From Anaerolineales bacterium (GTDB lineage: Bacteria > Chloroflexota > Anaerolineae > Anaerolineales > E44-bin32), in the NCBI GenBank assembly GCA_029210945.1, contig JARGGH010000023.1, positions 1 through 50,896 of the forward strand: a stretch of 50,896 nucleotides of DNA, written 5' to 3'. Of this stretch, positions 31,527-39,536 are shown one piece after another. The translations under genes were made by a program, and so were the position numbers. Positions within the stretch are counted from its first letter, which is position 1. Every line of letters starts with the position of its first letter. A model generated the notes under the pieces. That model ran no database searches. It saw only the letters and a list, made by a program, of their open reading frames with translations, and had not been told where the DNA came from.

Positions 31527-34500
31527 CTAAGGTGGCGGACTCGGAGTCCAGGTGGCGCTTGGGGTCGGTGTTCCTGTGGGCGTTGGCGTGGCAGCCGGGG
31601 TCGCGGTCCCGGTCGGAGTTAGGGTGACCGTGGGCGTGGCGGTTGCAGTCGGAGTGGGGGTCGGCAGCAGGATATTTAGCCTCAGCTCGACAACGGCTTT
31701 CCCGCCGCGCTCGCTGCGCACTGCGAGCCGCAACGTCACCGGACCGTTTGGAAGATCGGTGATATCCCACTCAACTAACTTTCCCGGATCGCGCAGTGCG
31801 TTTTCGCTGTGCGCGATGTCTGGCCAGCTGTTCGGTCGGTCGCCGACGCCGTATTCAAGGACCCAATCTTTGAAGTCGCTTGTGCCTGCGGCGCGTCCGA
31901 AGATGGAGACCGGGCTGAACGAGATCGTCGTGCCGTTTGGCGGGTCAGTAAAAGCGATGATCGGCCTCGGGCTGTCTGCGCTGCACGTTTGATTGGGGAT
32001 AAAGAAAAGCGGATCCTGCTCGAATCCCATCTCTTCGGCCCATTCCTGACCAGCAGATTCCTCCTGCAGCCATGCACGTGCCCAGGGATCATCTACGTTC
32101 AAGCCAAGTTTTTGATCGACAAATTCGCTGCACTGCTCGGAGGCGAGCAGGAGCGAGTACGTGTCGACCCACGCTTCCTTCCAGAGATCCTCCTCCGCGG
32201 GGCGCGGGGGTTGATCGCTGGCGAAGATCTCGGTCTTTTGCTCGGGACACCACTCAGAGGGCTGGGCGCCTGAAACCGCGCAGATGACCCGGTCGACGAT
32301 ACCCACCGGGCGGACGAAGGCGATATTGCGTTCGCCAGAGAGCCTTTCGTTGGCGAAAAGCATGAATTCATTCCAGATCGGCGCTGCTCCGCTCAACCCC
32401 GAGGTGTCCCGCATAGGTGTGTAGTCGGCGTTTCCAACCCACACTCCAACGGCAAGATCGGGAGTGTAGCCCAGGGTCCAATTGTCGCGAAAGTCGTTCG
32501 TGGTGCCAGTCTTAGCCGCGGCCGGGAAGGGCAGCCGCAGCGCAGAGTTAGGTCCGAACGCCGGCGTGCGTGCGGCATTGTCGCTGAGAATGTCGGTGAT
32601 CAAGTAGGCATGTTCGGGGCGGATCAGTTGTTCGCCGGCGGGGGTTTCGTATTGATATACGACGGCGCCATCGGTGTCTTCGATCCGCAGGATGCCGTTG
32701 GGCGGCAGCTGGACACCGCCGTTCGCATATGTCGCAAAGACTTTGGTCAGGTCGAGCAGTGTGACGTCGCCGCCACCCAGCGTGAGCGATAAGCCATAGT
32801 CATTGCGGTTGAGCGTCGTTATTCCAACCCTGCGCGCGAAAGCGAGAAAACCCTCCTCCTCGGGGGTCTGGGGGTCGTCGTAAATCCCGACAAAATCCAG
32901 CGTCTTAACGGCGGGGATGTTGTAGGAATTCGCCAGCGCACTGCGGATCGTGACCGGGCCATGGAAACGCCCGTCGTAGTTAACCGGTTCGTATGGCGGG
33001 CGGGGGTCATCCGGGTTCCCCGAGGGGGGGAACTCGGAGGGGACATCCCAGATCAGCGTCCCCGGGGTCCACCCTTTTTCAAATGCTGCCGTATATGTCA
33101 GCGGTTTGATCGACGAGCCCGGCTGGCGTGGCTGGATCGACATGTTGATCTGGCCGTCGATTTGCTCGTTGTTAAAATCAGCCGAGCCGACCATCGCAAG
33201 GATTTCGCCGGTGATCGGATCGAGGGCGATGAGCGCTCCGTTGGTGGCGTTCTTATCCGCCAGCTCGTTGACCTTTTCACGAACGATCTGCTGTGCTCGC
33301 ATCTGCAGGTTTGGATCGAGGGTGGTATAGACGGTGAAACCTGATCGGTAGATCGTCTGCGGGTCGTAGAGCGCTTCAAGTTCGCCGCGAATGTAGGTAA
33401 CCCAGTGAGGGAAACGCATCTGAATATCGGGAGGCTGGAAGGGGTAATTGGTTATTTCAGCCGCAGCAGCGCCGGCATCTTCCGGGGTGACACAGATCGG
33501 CTGCTGGCTGTTGCTCACATAGATGCAGCCCTGCTCCTGACTGGTCTTCACCATCAGCGTCAGGACCTGACGGTGGCGGCCGAGCGTGACATCCGGGTTT
33601 GTGAAGATGTTGTAAACGGAGGGAGCCTGGACGATGCCGGCCAGAAATGAAGCCTGCGCGAGTGTCAATTTCTCGGCGGTTGTGCCAAAGTAAGTCTCAG
33701 CAGCGGCTTCGACACCATAGGCGAGATTTCCGAAATTATGCTGGTTCAGATAGAGTTCGAGAATTTCATCTTTCGAGTAGCGGCGTGTGATCTCAGCCGC
33801 CAGCATGATTTCACGCGTCTTGCGGCGAGCCGTGCGGCGGGAGACTTCCTCGGGAGAGAGCAACAGGTTGCGCGCTACCTGCTGGGTGATCGTGGATGCA
33901 CCGGAGACGATCTCGCCCTGTGTGTAGTTCTGCCATAAGGCCCGGAACATGGCCGCCAGATCGAAACCGGGATGCGAATAGAATTGGCTGTCCTCGGTGG
34001 ACAGGATCGCGGCGACCATGTAGGGGGAGATTTCATCGAGCGGGACGTATGTCCGTCGGCCGGCTTGAGGGTCGAGAATTTCGTACAGTAAATTACCTTC
34101 TCGGTCGAGAATGCGCGTGGTCTCAAATTGCGCGGCGCGCGCTTGCAGATCTTCGACTGATGGAAGCGAAGAGGCCAACGCCGCGTACTGGTAGAGCCCG
34201 AACGACAGAATCCCGATCAAGAGTGCAGCGGACATGAACATGCCCAGGATTGCCATGCGCAGCAGGCAACCACCGCAGCCCAGCTGCGCGAACCGGTTGG
34301 GTGGGCTGGTTGTCTCCTCCGATGGTGGAGGCTGGTAGGCCGCCGGGGCGACCCGGGTGGCATCGAGGTCGTTTTCGGGGACCCGCGGCAGCATCGAGTC
34401 CGCATCGTTGGTTGGAGCGCCGGCAGGGTGCGCAGCTGGAACGTCGTCATGCTCGTCGATACCGGAATCGTCCCGTTCGTCCTTCGCGGGGGAAGGGTCG

Positions 34501-34760
34501 AGTCCTTCCGCCATCCAGCCGCCGGTCTTGGCAGGAGCGCCGGTGGGATGGCGGTGTTCGACCCTTACAAGGTCAGGATCGGTTGCATCTCTCGTTTCGG
34601 TCTCGCCTTTTAGCAGGCGGTTGAGCTTCTCGGCGGGTTCTTCTTTGGGCGTATCTTCAGATCTGGAGCGCTCGCGTTCCAAGTGTTCGGACGAGTCTGC
34701 CCTACTCTGAGCTTCGTCATCCAGGTTATTATCGGAAGGATTGCGGTTGTTATCCGTCAT
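31527..34760 (-). CDS. Class A penicillin-binding protein (transglycosylase/transpeptidase)
   Basis: The 1,077-residue protein polymerises and cross-links peptidoglycan. A long charged, disordered cytoplasmic N-terminus (1-160) precedes one membrane helix (about 166-192). The GT51 domain has the catalytic Glu in LSTEDSQFYSHPGFD and SGASTITQQVARNLLLS. The transpeptidase domain has the serine motif QPGSSIKPLTY, SALANSYN and AAKTGTTNDFRDNW. The C-terminus has a Pro/Thr-rich tail of TPTPT-type repeats after a beta-rich domain. The start ATG has a perfect extended -10 box 8 nt upstream and no ribosome site. Confidence 0.95.
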   Translation of the reverse strand: MTDNNRNPSDNNLDDEAQSRADSSEHLERERSRSEDTPKEEPAEKLNRLLKGETETRDATDPDLVRVEHRHPTGAPAKTGGWMAEGLDPSPAKDERDDSGIDEHDDVPAAHPAGAPTNDADSMLPRVPENDLDATRVAPAAYQPPPSEETTSPPNRFAQLGCGGCLLRMAILGMFMSAALLIGILSFGLYQYAALASSLPSVEDLQARAAQFETTRILDREGNLLYEILDPQAGRRTYVPLDEISPYMVAAILSTEDSQFYSHPGFDLAAMFRALWQNYTQGEIVSGASTITQQVARNLLLSPEEVSRRTARRKTREIMLAAEITRRYSKDEILELYLNQHNFGNLAYGVEAAAETYFGTTAEKLTLAQASFLAGIVQAPSVYNIFTNPDVTLGRHRQVLTLMVKTSQEQGCIYVSNSQQPICVTPEDAGAAAAEITNYPFQPPDIQMRFPHWVTYIRGELEALYDPQTIYRSGFTVYTTLDPNLQMRAQQIVREKVNELADKNATNGALIALDPITGEILAMVGSADFNNEQIDGQINMSIQPRQPGSSIKPLTYTAAFEKGWTPGTLIWDVPSEFPPSGNPDDPRPPYEPVNYDGRFHGPVTIRSALANSYNIPAVKTLDFVGIYDDPQTPEEEGFLAFARRVGITTLNRNDYGLSLTLGGGDVTLLDLTKVFATYANGGVQLPPNGILRIEDTDGAVVYQYETPAGEQLIRPEHAYLITDILSDNAARTPAFGPNSALRLPFPAAAKTGTTNDFRDNWTLGYTPDLAVGVWVGNADYTPMRDTSGLSGAAPIWNEFMLFANERLSGERNIAFVRPVGIVDRVICAVSGAQPSEWCPEQKTEIFASDQPPRPAEEDLWKEAWVDTYSLLLASEQCSEFVDQKLGLNVDDPWARAWLQEESAGQEWAEEMGFEQDPLFFIPNQTCSADSPRPIIAFTDPPNGTTISFSPVSIFGRAAGTSDFKDWVLEYGVGDRPNSWPDIAHSENALRDPGKLVEWDITDLPNGPVTLRLAVRSERGGKAVVELRLNILLPTPTPTATATPTVTLTPTGTATPAATPTPTGTPTPSATWTPSPPP

Positions 34761-34768
34761 GGGCTGCG

Positions 34769-34777
34769 ATTATAGCA
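34769..34777 (-). promoter_or_regulatory. Extended -10 promoter of the penicillin-binding protein gene
   Basis: On the minus strand TGCTATAAT (34777-34769), an extended -10 box, lies 8 nt before ATG 34760. There is no clear -35 box and no ribosome binding site, so the message is probably leaderless. Confidence 0.6.
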
Positions 34778-34814
34778 CGCAGGACAGCCCTGAGCCGCAG
34801 CGGGAAGGAAGAAA

Positions 34815-35282
34815 TTATCCTTCTTCTGGCTTGCTCTTGACGAGAACGTTCCAGCTGCCCCTCATCACGGTTTTGTTCTCTTGGTTTTGAACGTCAACCG
34901 CGAGGAGCAGCGAGCCACCGCCGAGCCTGGGCAGCGCTTTTTTCTCGACAACCTCGATAACGATGTGGATCGTATCCCCGAAATATACCGGCAGGCTGAA
35001 TTTCCAATCGGTAATTTCCCGAAAAGCGATCACGGTGCCTTCCATCACGCCGGTGCGGACCGCCAGGCCCGAGGCGATCGAAAGGCCCAGCAGCCCATGC
35101 GCCACTCGCTCTCCAAATGGAGTGCCCTGGGCAAATTCAGCATCGGTGTGGATCGTGTTGAAATCGCCGGACAGACCGGCAAATGCCAGGACGTCGGCTT
35201 CCGTCACGGTGCGGCCCGGGCTATAGACCCGCTGGCCGACCTCAAACTCTTCAAAATACAATCCGCGCATCGGGGGGTTCAT
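34815..35282 (-). CDS. MaoC-like (hotdog) dehydratase family protein
   Basis: The 155-residue protein has the MaoC/R-specific enoyl-CoA hydratase hotdog fold. It has FEVGQRVYSPGRTVTEADVL, the catalytic-type Asp and His in SGDFNTIHTDAEFA, and FGERVAHGLLGLSIASGLA. Such enzymes hydrate enoyl-CoA or enoyl-ACP, or dehydrate the reverse, in lipid metabolism. ATG 35282 lies 5 nt after AAGGAGG; the frame's upstream start has no such site. It stands alone between the penicillin-binding protein gene and a divergent glycosidase-like gene. Confidence 0.88.
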   Translation of the reverse strand: MNPPMRGLYFEEFEVGQRVYSPGRTVTEADVLAFAGLSGDFNTIHTDAEFAQGTPFGERVAHGLLGLSIASGLAVRTGVMEGTVIAFREITDWKFSLPVYFGDTIHIVIEVVEKKALPRLGGGSLLLAVDVQNQENKTVMRGSWNVLVKSKPEEG

Positions 35283-35345
35283 GCATGCCTCCTTATCATC
35301 ATCGCTGCCGGGCAATTCTAGCATGCCCGAGTTCCTTGGTGTGCG

Positions 35346-35374
35346 TTGACCTTTAGACTTTCGGTCCGTACAAT
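35346..35374 (+). promoter_or_regulatory. Leaderless promoter of the glycosidase-like gene
   Basis: TTGACC (35346-35351), a 17-nt spacer and TACAAT (35369-35374) are followed after 6 nt by ATG 35381. This is the best formed leaderless promoter in the window. Confidence 0.7.
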
Positions 35375-35380
35375 CAGTGC

Positions 35381-37759
35381 ATGCGTACGTGGTCGCTCCC
35401 CCTCAGTGCTCCGATCTCTTTAACCCTGGCTTCCGATGCAGGTTCTGCCGGTTTTGAGCCAGATAATGACCAGATCTGGCAGTTAGCGGTAACGGAGGAG
35501 GACCCGACCGGGGTTGCGGTGTGGACAACGTATGGCCGCCGTGCGAAGGGTATGCGCATTGTCTCCGCATTCGAGCTAGGTGAACAGATCCGCAATGACC
35601 CTGCGACGTTTAGCTCGCCGCCCATCGTTCAGACCTGGCTGCCTGACTACATTAAACTTCATTGGCGGCCCTTTTCGGAGTTTGAAGTCACTGCTGAATA
35701 CTGGGTGCGTTCTTCCGCGCTGCTTGCCGGACGCTTTACATTTATCAATCTCACCGAAGAACCCATTCAACCGAGTTTAAGGCTCTACGGGATACTTGAG
35801 CCGGGCGAGAACCCATTGCCGATGAGCGCGAGCGTGGAGAGTGGGGTGCAGGTGCTGAGCGGTCGGACCGCTGGCTTGTCCCCGCTCATCCTCCTCGAAG
35901 GCGGGGCCAGAGACGAACCCGCACCGTACCCTGCACTGAGCGTGAACACGGTGATCCCTGTGGGGGGAAGGCATTCGTGGGTATGGTCACACTGCGGCGC
36001 AGACTCTGTGAGCGGAAGTTTCAAACGATGTCGGGAGTTGGCTGGATCGAATTGGGATGCCGACCTTGCCCGCTTGTTCATGGAGCACCGGGACCTGATC
36101 GATGTGGACAGCAGCAGCCAGGAATGGGATGCGGCGTTCTGGGCCTCCCAATGTGAGGCTCGGCGGTTATTCCTCCGGCCAAACCGTCGCATTAAAGCGC
36201 CTGTGCCGGTTCATTCACGCACAATCAAGGACGGCAGTTCGATCGATGGAACAGCCACCGCATGGGAGCCAGCCAGCCCCTGGGACGCATTCCACGCCGC
36301 GCTGCAAGTCCTGCCGACCTCCGCAGACAAGGTCAAAGCCTATCTCGAAGCCCTGCTCCGTTTGCAGGATGCAGACGGACATATCCCGGTGTTGACCGGT
36401 TTTGGCCCTCCCCCGACCGGCTGGCTCTACCCTCCGCTGCTGGCACAACTGGCCTGGAAGGTCTATCGAGCGACCGAAGACGTCGATTTCCTGTCATCCG
36501 CGCTGCTCCCATTGACCGCGTTCTACGAGCGATGGTTCGGCTCTGACCATGACCGTGATCAGGATGGCTTTCCGGAATGGGATCATGTACACCAGGCAGG
36601 TTTTAAAACCTGGCCAGCTTTCAGTCCTTGGTTTAACTGGTCGATGGGGCTTGATCTGTCCACGGCAGAGACGTTGGATCTCGCCAGTTTGCTGGTTTTA
36701 GAAGGGGAAGCCCTGATCAGTATCGCGGCAGTGATCGATGATGATAAAGCACAGAAGAGGGTGGGTGAGCGGATAGGTGTGCTTAAGAGGCGGGTCAATC
36801 AGATGTGGGTTGAACCGCATGGCTACCGTCATGTCGATCACTACCTGGATGAAACCGTGTCGGGAAAGCGGCTGGGAGTTCGGCGGGGTAGTTTTGTGCT
36901 CGACGTAGATAAAGGCTTCGCCCTGCCTGTGAGAACGCTCTTCAAGATTGAAGGCCCGGAGGAGCAAGCGCGCGAAATGGTCATCCGAATTCACGGCCGG
37001 GGGCGAAGAGGGCCGGGTCGTGTCGAGCGCTACGATTTCCGGGACCTGGCCTGGTTCCTCGATCTTGGCTATCTGACGAGCGCCAAACCGAGTGCGGAAA
37101 TTGAAAAGATCGAGATCGAAGGCTTGAGCAGGAAATTCAAGACGACGCTGTCGATCGGTGATTATTCCAGGCCTGACCTCACCCAGCTGCTGCCGCTGGC
37201 GGCAGGGATCCCTTCAGCCGAGCGTGCAAGATCTCTTGTGCGCGAAATCATTATGGATCCCGAGCGCTACTGGCGCCCGAACGGGATCCCCTCCGTGCCG
37301 GCCAACGATCCAGATTACCGACCCAAACCTGACGAAGGTGCCGGCGCAATTAAAATGCTGTGGAACCACTGGATTGGCTCGGGGTTGCTGCGCTATGGAT
37401 ACCACCAGGAGGCTGGCGAGTTGCTGGCCCGGTTGATGAAGCCGGTTCTCGAAGCACTCAAAAGTGAGCATGAGTTTACGCCCCATTATGATCCTGATGG
37501 GGAGATGGTATTCCGGGGAAATGGAGGCGGAGCAGGGCTCGCACCACTGGCGTTGTTTCTGGAGATCCTCGGTGTTGAGTTGATAACGCCACGAAAGGTG
37601 CGGATCAGACCAGGCCATCCGTTCGACGATTCGATCTGCTTGCGCTGGCAGGGGCTGGAGATAGTGTGTGAGCCCGGTCGGACGATCGTATCCTTCCCGG
37701 ATGGCGGGGTGGCCGAAGTGGAAGGGGAATCGACCCGCATCATCGAACAAATTGAGTAA
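35381..37759 (+). CDS. Glycoside hydrolase-like protein with (alpha/alpha)6-barrel domain
   Basis: The 792-residue protein lacks a signal peptide and is probably cytosolic. The N-terminal part (1-220) is beta-rich. The following part has the pattern of an (alpha/alpha)6-barrel glycosidase of the MGH1/trehalase/glucoamylase type: SPWDAFHAALQVLP, DADGHIPVLTGFGPP, FGSDHDRDQDGFPEWDH with acidic residues suited to catalysis, and later ERYWRPNGIPSVPANDP and GIGSG-like stretches. A small beta domain ends it. I infer hydrolysis of an alpha-linked sugar, but the substrate is unknown. The gene is preceded by a near-consensus leaderless promoter and followed, 103 nt later, by the antiporter cluster. Confidence 0.75.
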   Translation: MRTWSLPLSAPISLTLASDAGSAGFEPDNDQIWQLAVTEEDPTGVAVWTTYGRRAKGMRIVSAFELGEQIRNDPATFSSPPIVQTWLPDYIKLHWRPFSEFEVTAEYWVRSSALLAGRFTFINLTEEPIQPSLRLYGILEPGENPLPMSASVESGVQVLSGRTAGLSPLILLEGGARDEPAPYPALSVNTVIPVGGRHSWVWSHCGADSVSGSFKRCRELAGSNWDADLARLFMEHRDLIDVDSSSQEWDAAFWASQCEARRLFLRPNRRIKAPVPVHSRTIKDGSSIDGTATAWEPASPWDAFHAALQVLPTSADKVKAYLEALLRLQDADGHIPVLTGFGPPPTGWLYPPLLAQLAWKVYRATEDVDFLSSALLPLTAFYERWFGSDHDRDQDGFPEWDHVHQAGFKTWPAFSPWFNWSMGLDLSTAETLDLASLLVLEGEALISIAAVIDDDKAQKRVGERIGVLKRRVNQMWVEPHGYRHVDHYLDETVSGKRLGVRRGSFVLDVDKGFALPVRTLFKIEGPEEQAREMVIRIHGRGRRGPGRVERYDFRDLAWFLDLGYLTSAKPSAEIEKIEIEGLSRKFKTTLSIGDYSRPDLTQLLPLAAGIPSAERARSLVREIIMDPERYWRPNGIPSVPANDPDYRPKPDEGAGAIKMLWNHWIGSGLLRYGYHQEAGELLARLMKPVLEALKSEHEFTPHYDPDGEMVFRGNGGGAGLAPLALFLEILGVELITPRKVRIRPGHPFDDSICLRWQGLEIVCEPGRTIVSFPDGGVAEVEGESTRIIEQIE

Positions 37760-37767
37760 GCCGGGCT

Positions 37768-37776
37768 TGTTATAAT
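37768..37776 (+). promoter_or_regulatory. Extended -10 promoter before the antiporter cluster
   Basis: TGTTATAAT at 37768-37776 is an extended -10 box just after the glycosidase-like gene stop. It would give an 80-nt leader for the antiporter gene at 37863. The -35 region is weak. Confidence 0.45.
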
Positions 37777-37862
37777 GGCATCTTATGATGCGATAATTCG
37801 GGTTTGGTTCACCACCGGATTCATCCGTACGATCAACAGAGACAAGAGAATAGGCGCTGGAC

Positions 37863-39113
37863 TTGCAAACATTATTCCTGGTTGGCGGTGGCGATAACTC
37901 AATCCTGCCTCTATTGCTGGTATTGTCGCTGGTTATCCTGACCGCGAAAGTCTTCGGCGCGGTTGCCGTGCGCATCGGACAGCCAACAGTTCTCGGAGAG
38001 CTTCTCGCGGGTCTCCTGCTCGGGCCAACCTTTCTTGATCTATTGGCATTGCCCATACTGGCGGGTTCTGGCGTTGGGGATGTGGTCCAGAAGCTCGGAC
38101 AGATCGGGGTGATCGGTCTGATGTTTGCTGCCGGCCTTGAGATCGAGTTGAGTGATCTCCGGAGGACTGGGAGGCCAGCAATCTTCGGTGGCACACTCGG
38201 CGTGATCAGCCCGATGCTCTTCGGCAGCGGGTTGGGGATTCTCTTCAATCTGCCAATCCGGGAAGCGATCTTCCTGGGACTGGTTCTTAGCGCGACGAGC
38301 GTGAGCATCTCGGCTCAGACGCTCCTGGAATTAAAGCGCCTGCGCACAAGGGAAGGTGTGGCGTTGTTGGGAGCTGCAGTCGTCGATGACATTCTCGTGC
38401 TGATGCTGCTCTCTACATTCATCGTGTTCGTGTCCGGGGAAGGTTCATTCCTGATCATGCTCGGACAGGTCGGGCTCATGTTATTGGTCTTGATCCTGGT
38501 TACATTGTTTGCGGTAGCCTTTCTGCCGCGCGTCGCGAAACTAGGCGTGCGGTTGAGGGTCAGTGAGGGGTTGCTCGCAACCGTGTTCGCGATGGTTTTG
38601 CTCATGGCGTGGGCGACAGAATATTTCGGGCAGGTTGCCGGCATTACGGGGGCATTTATCGCCGGGGTCGGGCTGGCACGCAGTCCATACAAAAATGAAC
38701 TCGAGCGGTCGCTGCACACGCTGAACTTCGGGTTTTTTGTGCCGATATTCCTGGTGGACATCGGCCTCCAGGCTGATGTCTTAATCCTGAGTTCTTCCAG
38801 TATGGCATTTGCTGCAGTGTTGATCGCAGTCGCGATCCTCTCAAAAGTTTTCGGAAGCAGTCTCGGCGCCAAGCTTGGTGGGTTTTCGTTTGGGGAGTCT
38901 TTAAGGATGGGCATCGGGATGGTTTCAAGGGGAGAGGTAGGTCTCATCGTGGCGGGTGTTGGGGCTTCGGAAGGGATCCTATCTCTTGAGCAGTTTACGA
39001 TAATTGTCCTGATGGTTCTTGTTACGACATTCTTGACCCCGATATTGTTGCGATGGGTTTATCAACACGAGGAGAAATCACATGGCCCAGCTGCTCGTTC
39101 TCGTGATCCATGA
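37863..39113 (+). CDS. Cation/proton antiporter, CPA2 family (KefB-like)
   Basis: The 416-residue membrane protein has about 12 helices of the Na+/H+ exchanger fold in the CPA2 branch: LGELLAGLLLGPTFLD, LMFAAGLEIELSDLRR, LSATSVSISAQTL and LGAAVVDDILVLML with the Asp pair that binds the ion. It lacks the C-terminal TrkA-N domain of KefB/KefC, so ligand control must come from elsewhere. The start is a TTG at 37863; a TAG stop lies three codons before a CTG-GAC that precedes it. The gene overlaps the next (P-II-like) gene by 32 nt, a tight coupling that suggests the latter regulates it. Confidence 0.87.
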   Translation: MQTLFLVGGGDNSILPLLLVLSLVILTAKVFGAVAVRIGQPTVLGELLAGLLLGPTFLDLLALPILAGSGVGDVVQKLGQIGVIGLMFAAGLEIELSDLRRTGRPAIFGGTLGVISPMLFGSGLGILFNLPIREAIFLGLVLSATSVSISAQTLLELKRLRTREGVALLGAAVVDDILVLMLLSTFIVFVSGEGSFLIMLGQVGLMLLVLILVTLFAVAFLPRVAKLGVRLRVSEGLLATVFAMVLLMAWATEYFGQVAGITGAFIAGVGLARSPYKNELERSLHTLNFGFFVPIFLVDIGLQADVLILSSSSMAFAAVLIAVAILSKVFGSSLGAKLGGFSFGESLRMGIGMVSRGEVGLIVAGVGASEGILSLEQFTIIVLMVLVTTFLTPILLRWVYQHEEKSHGPAARSRDP

Positions 39114-39474
39114 TCTTTCCAAGGTAGATGAGGTCGTCCATTATTGGGTGGAGCAAGGTGTATCGGGGATGACGCTCATCGACACGCGTGGCTGGACTCA
39201 GCATGTCGACCGCAGCGATTACCGTGATGACCTGCCGTTATTCCCGTCACTTCGCAAGCTTGTGGAGAGCACCGAGGACATCAACCGGATGGTGATGAGT
39301 GTCGTGCCGGACACATTCGATGTTGACGAGCTTGTGAGCAGGACGGAAGAAATTTTGGGTCCATTAAGAGACCCTGAGACAGGCATTCTCTTTGTCCTGC
39401 CCGTCTCGAACGTTTATGGTTTGCAGCCCGGCCGCGAGGCAGGTCCCGCAGACGATTTTCCACCGGTTGCCTGA
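39082..39474 (+). CDS. P-II-like protein linked to the CPA2 antiporter
   Basis: A 130-residue soluble protein with the beta-alpha-beta pattern of the P-II/ferredoxin-like fold. The first strand and helix are MAQLLVLVIHDLSKVDEVVHYW, with GVSGMTLIDTRGW and later EILGPLRDPETGILFVLPVSNVYGL. Such P-II-like proteins act as trimers that bind a nucleotide and block or open a membrane transporter. The lysine/tyrosine T-loop of classic GlnB is not evident. It overlaps the CPA2 gene by 32 nt and ends 62 nt before the CPA1 gene. I infer it is the regulator of the CPA2 antiporter. Confidence 0.6.
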   Translation: MAQLLVLVIHDLSKVDEVVHYWVEQGVSGMTLIDTRGWTQHVDRSDYRDDLPLFPSLRKLVESTEDINRMVMSVVPDTFDVDELVSRTEEILGPLRDPETGILFVLPVSNVYGLQPGREAGPADDFPPVA

Positions 39475-39536
39475 CTTCGGGCAGTGCTTGTGTCATCGAA
39501 AAGATGAGAACGACAACCCTCGTGTGGGATGAGTAG

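Noticed and set aside
31540..31670. Possible tandem DNA repeat or CRISPR-like array
   Set aside because: It is the low-complexity Pro/Thr tail of the penicillin-binding protein; period and spacing do not fit a CRISPR array. I saw no CRISPR in the window.
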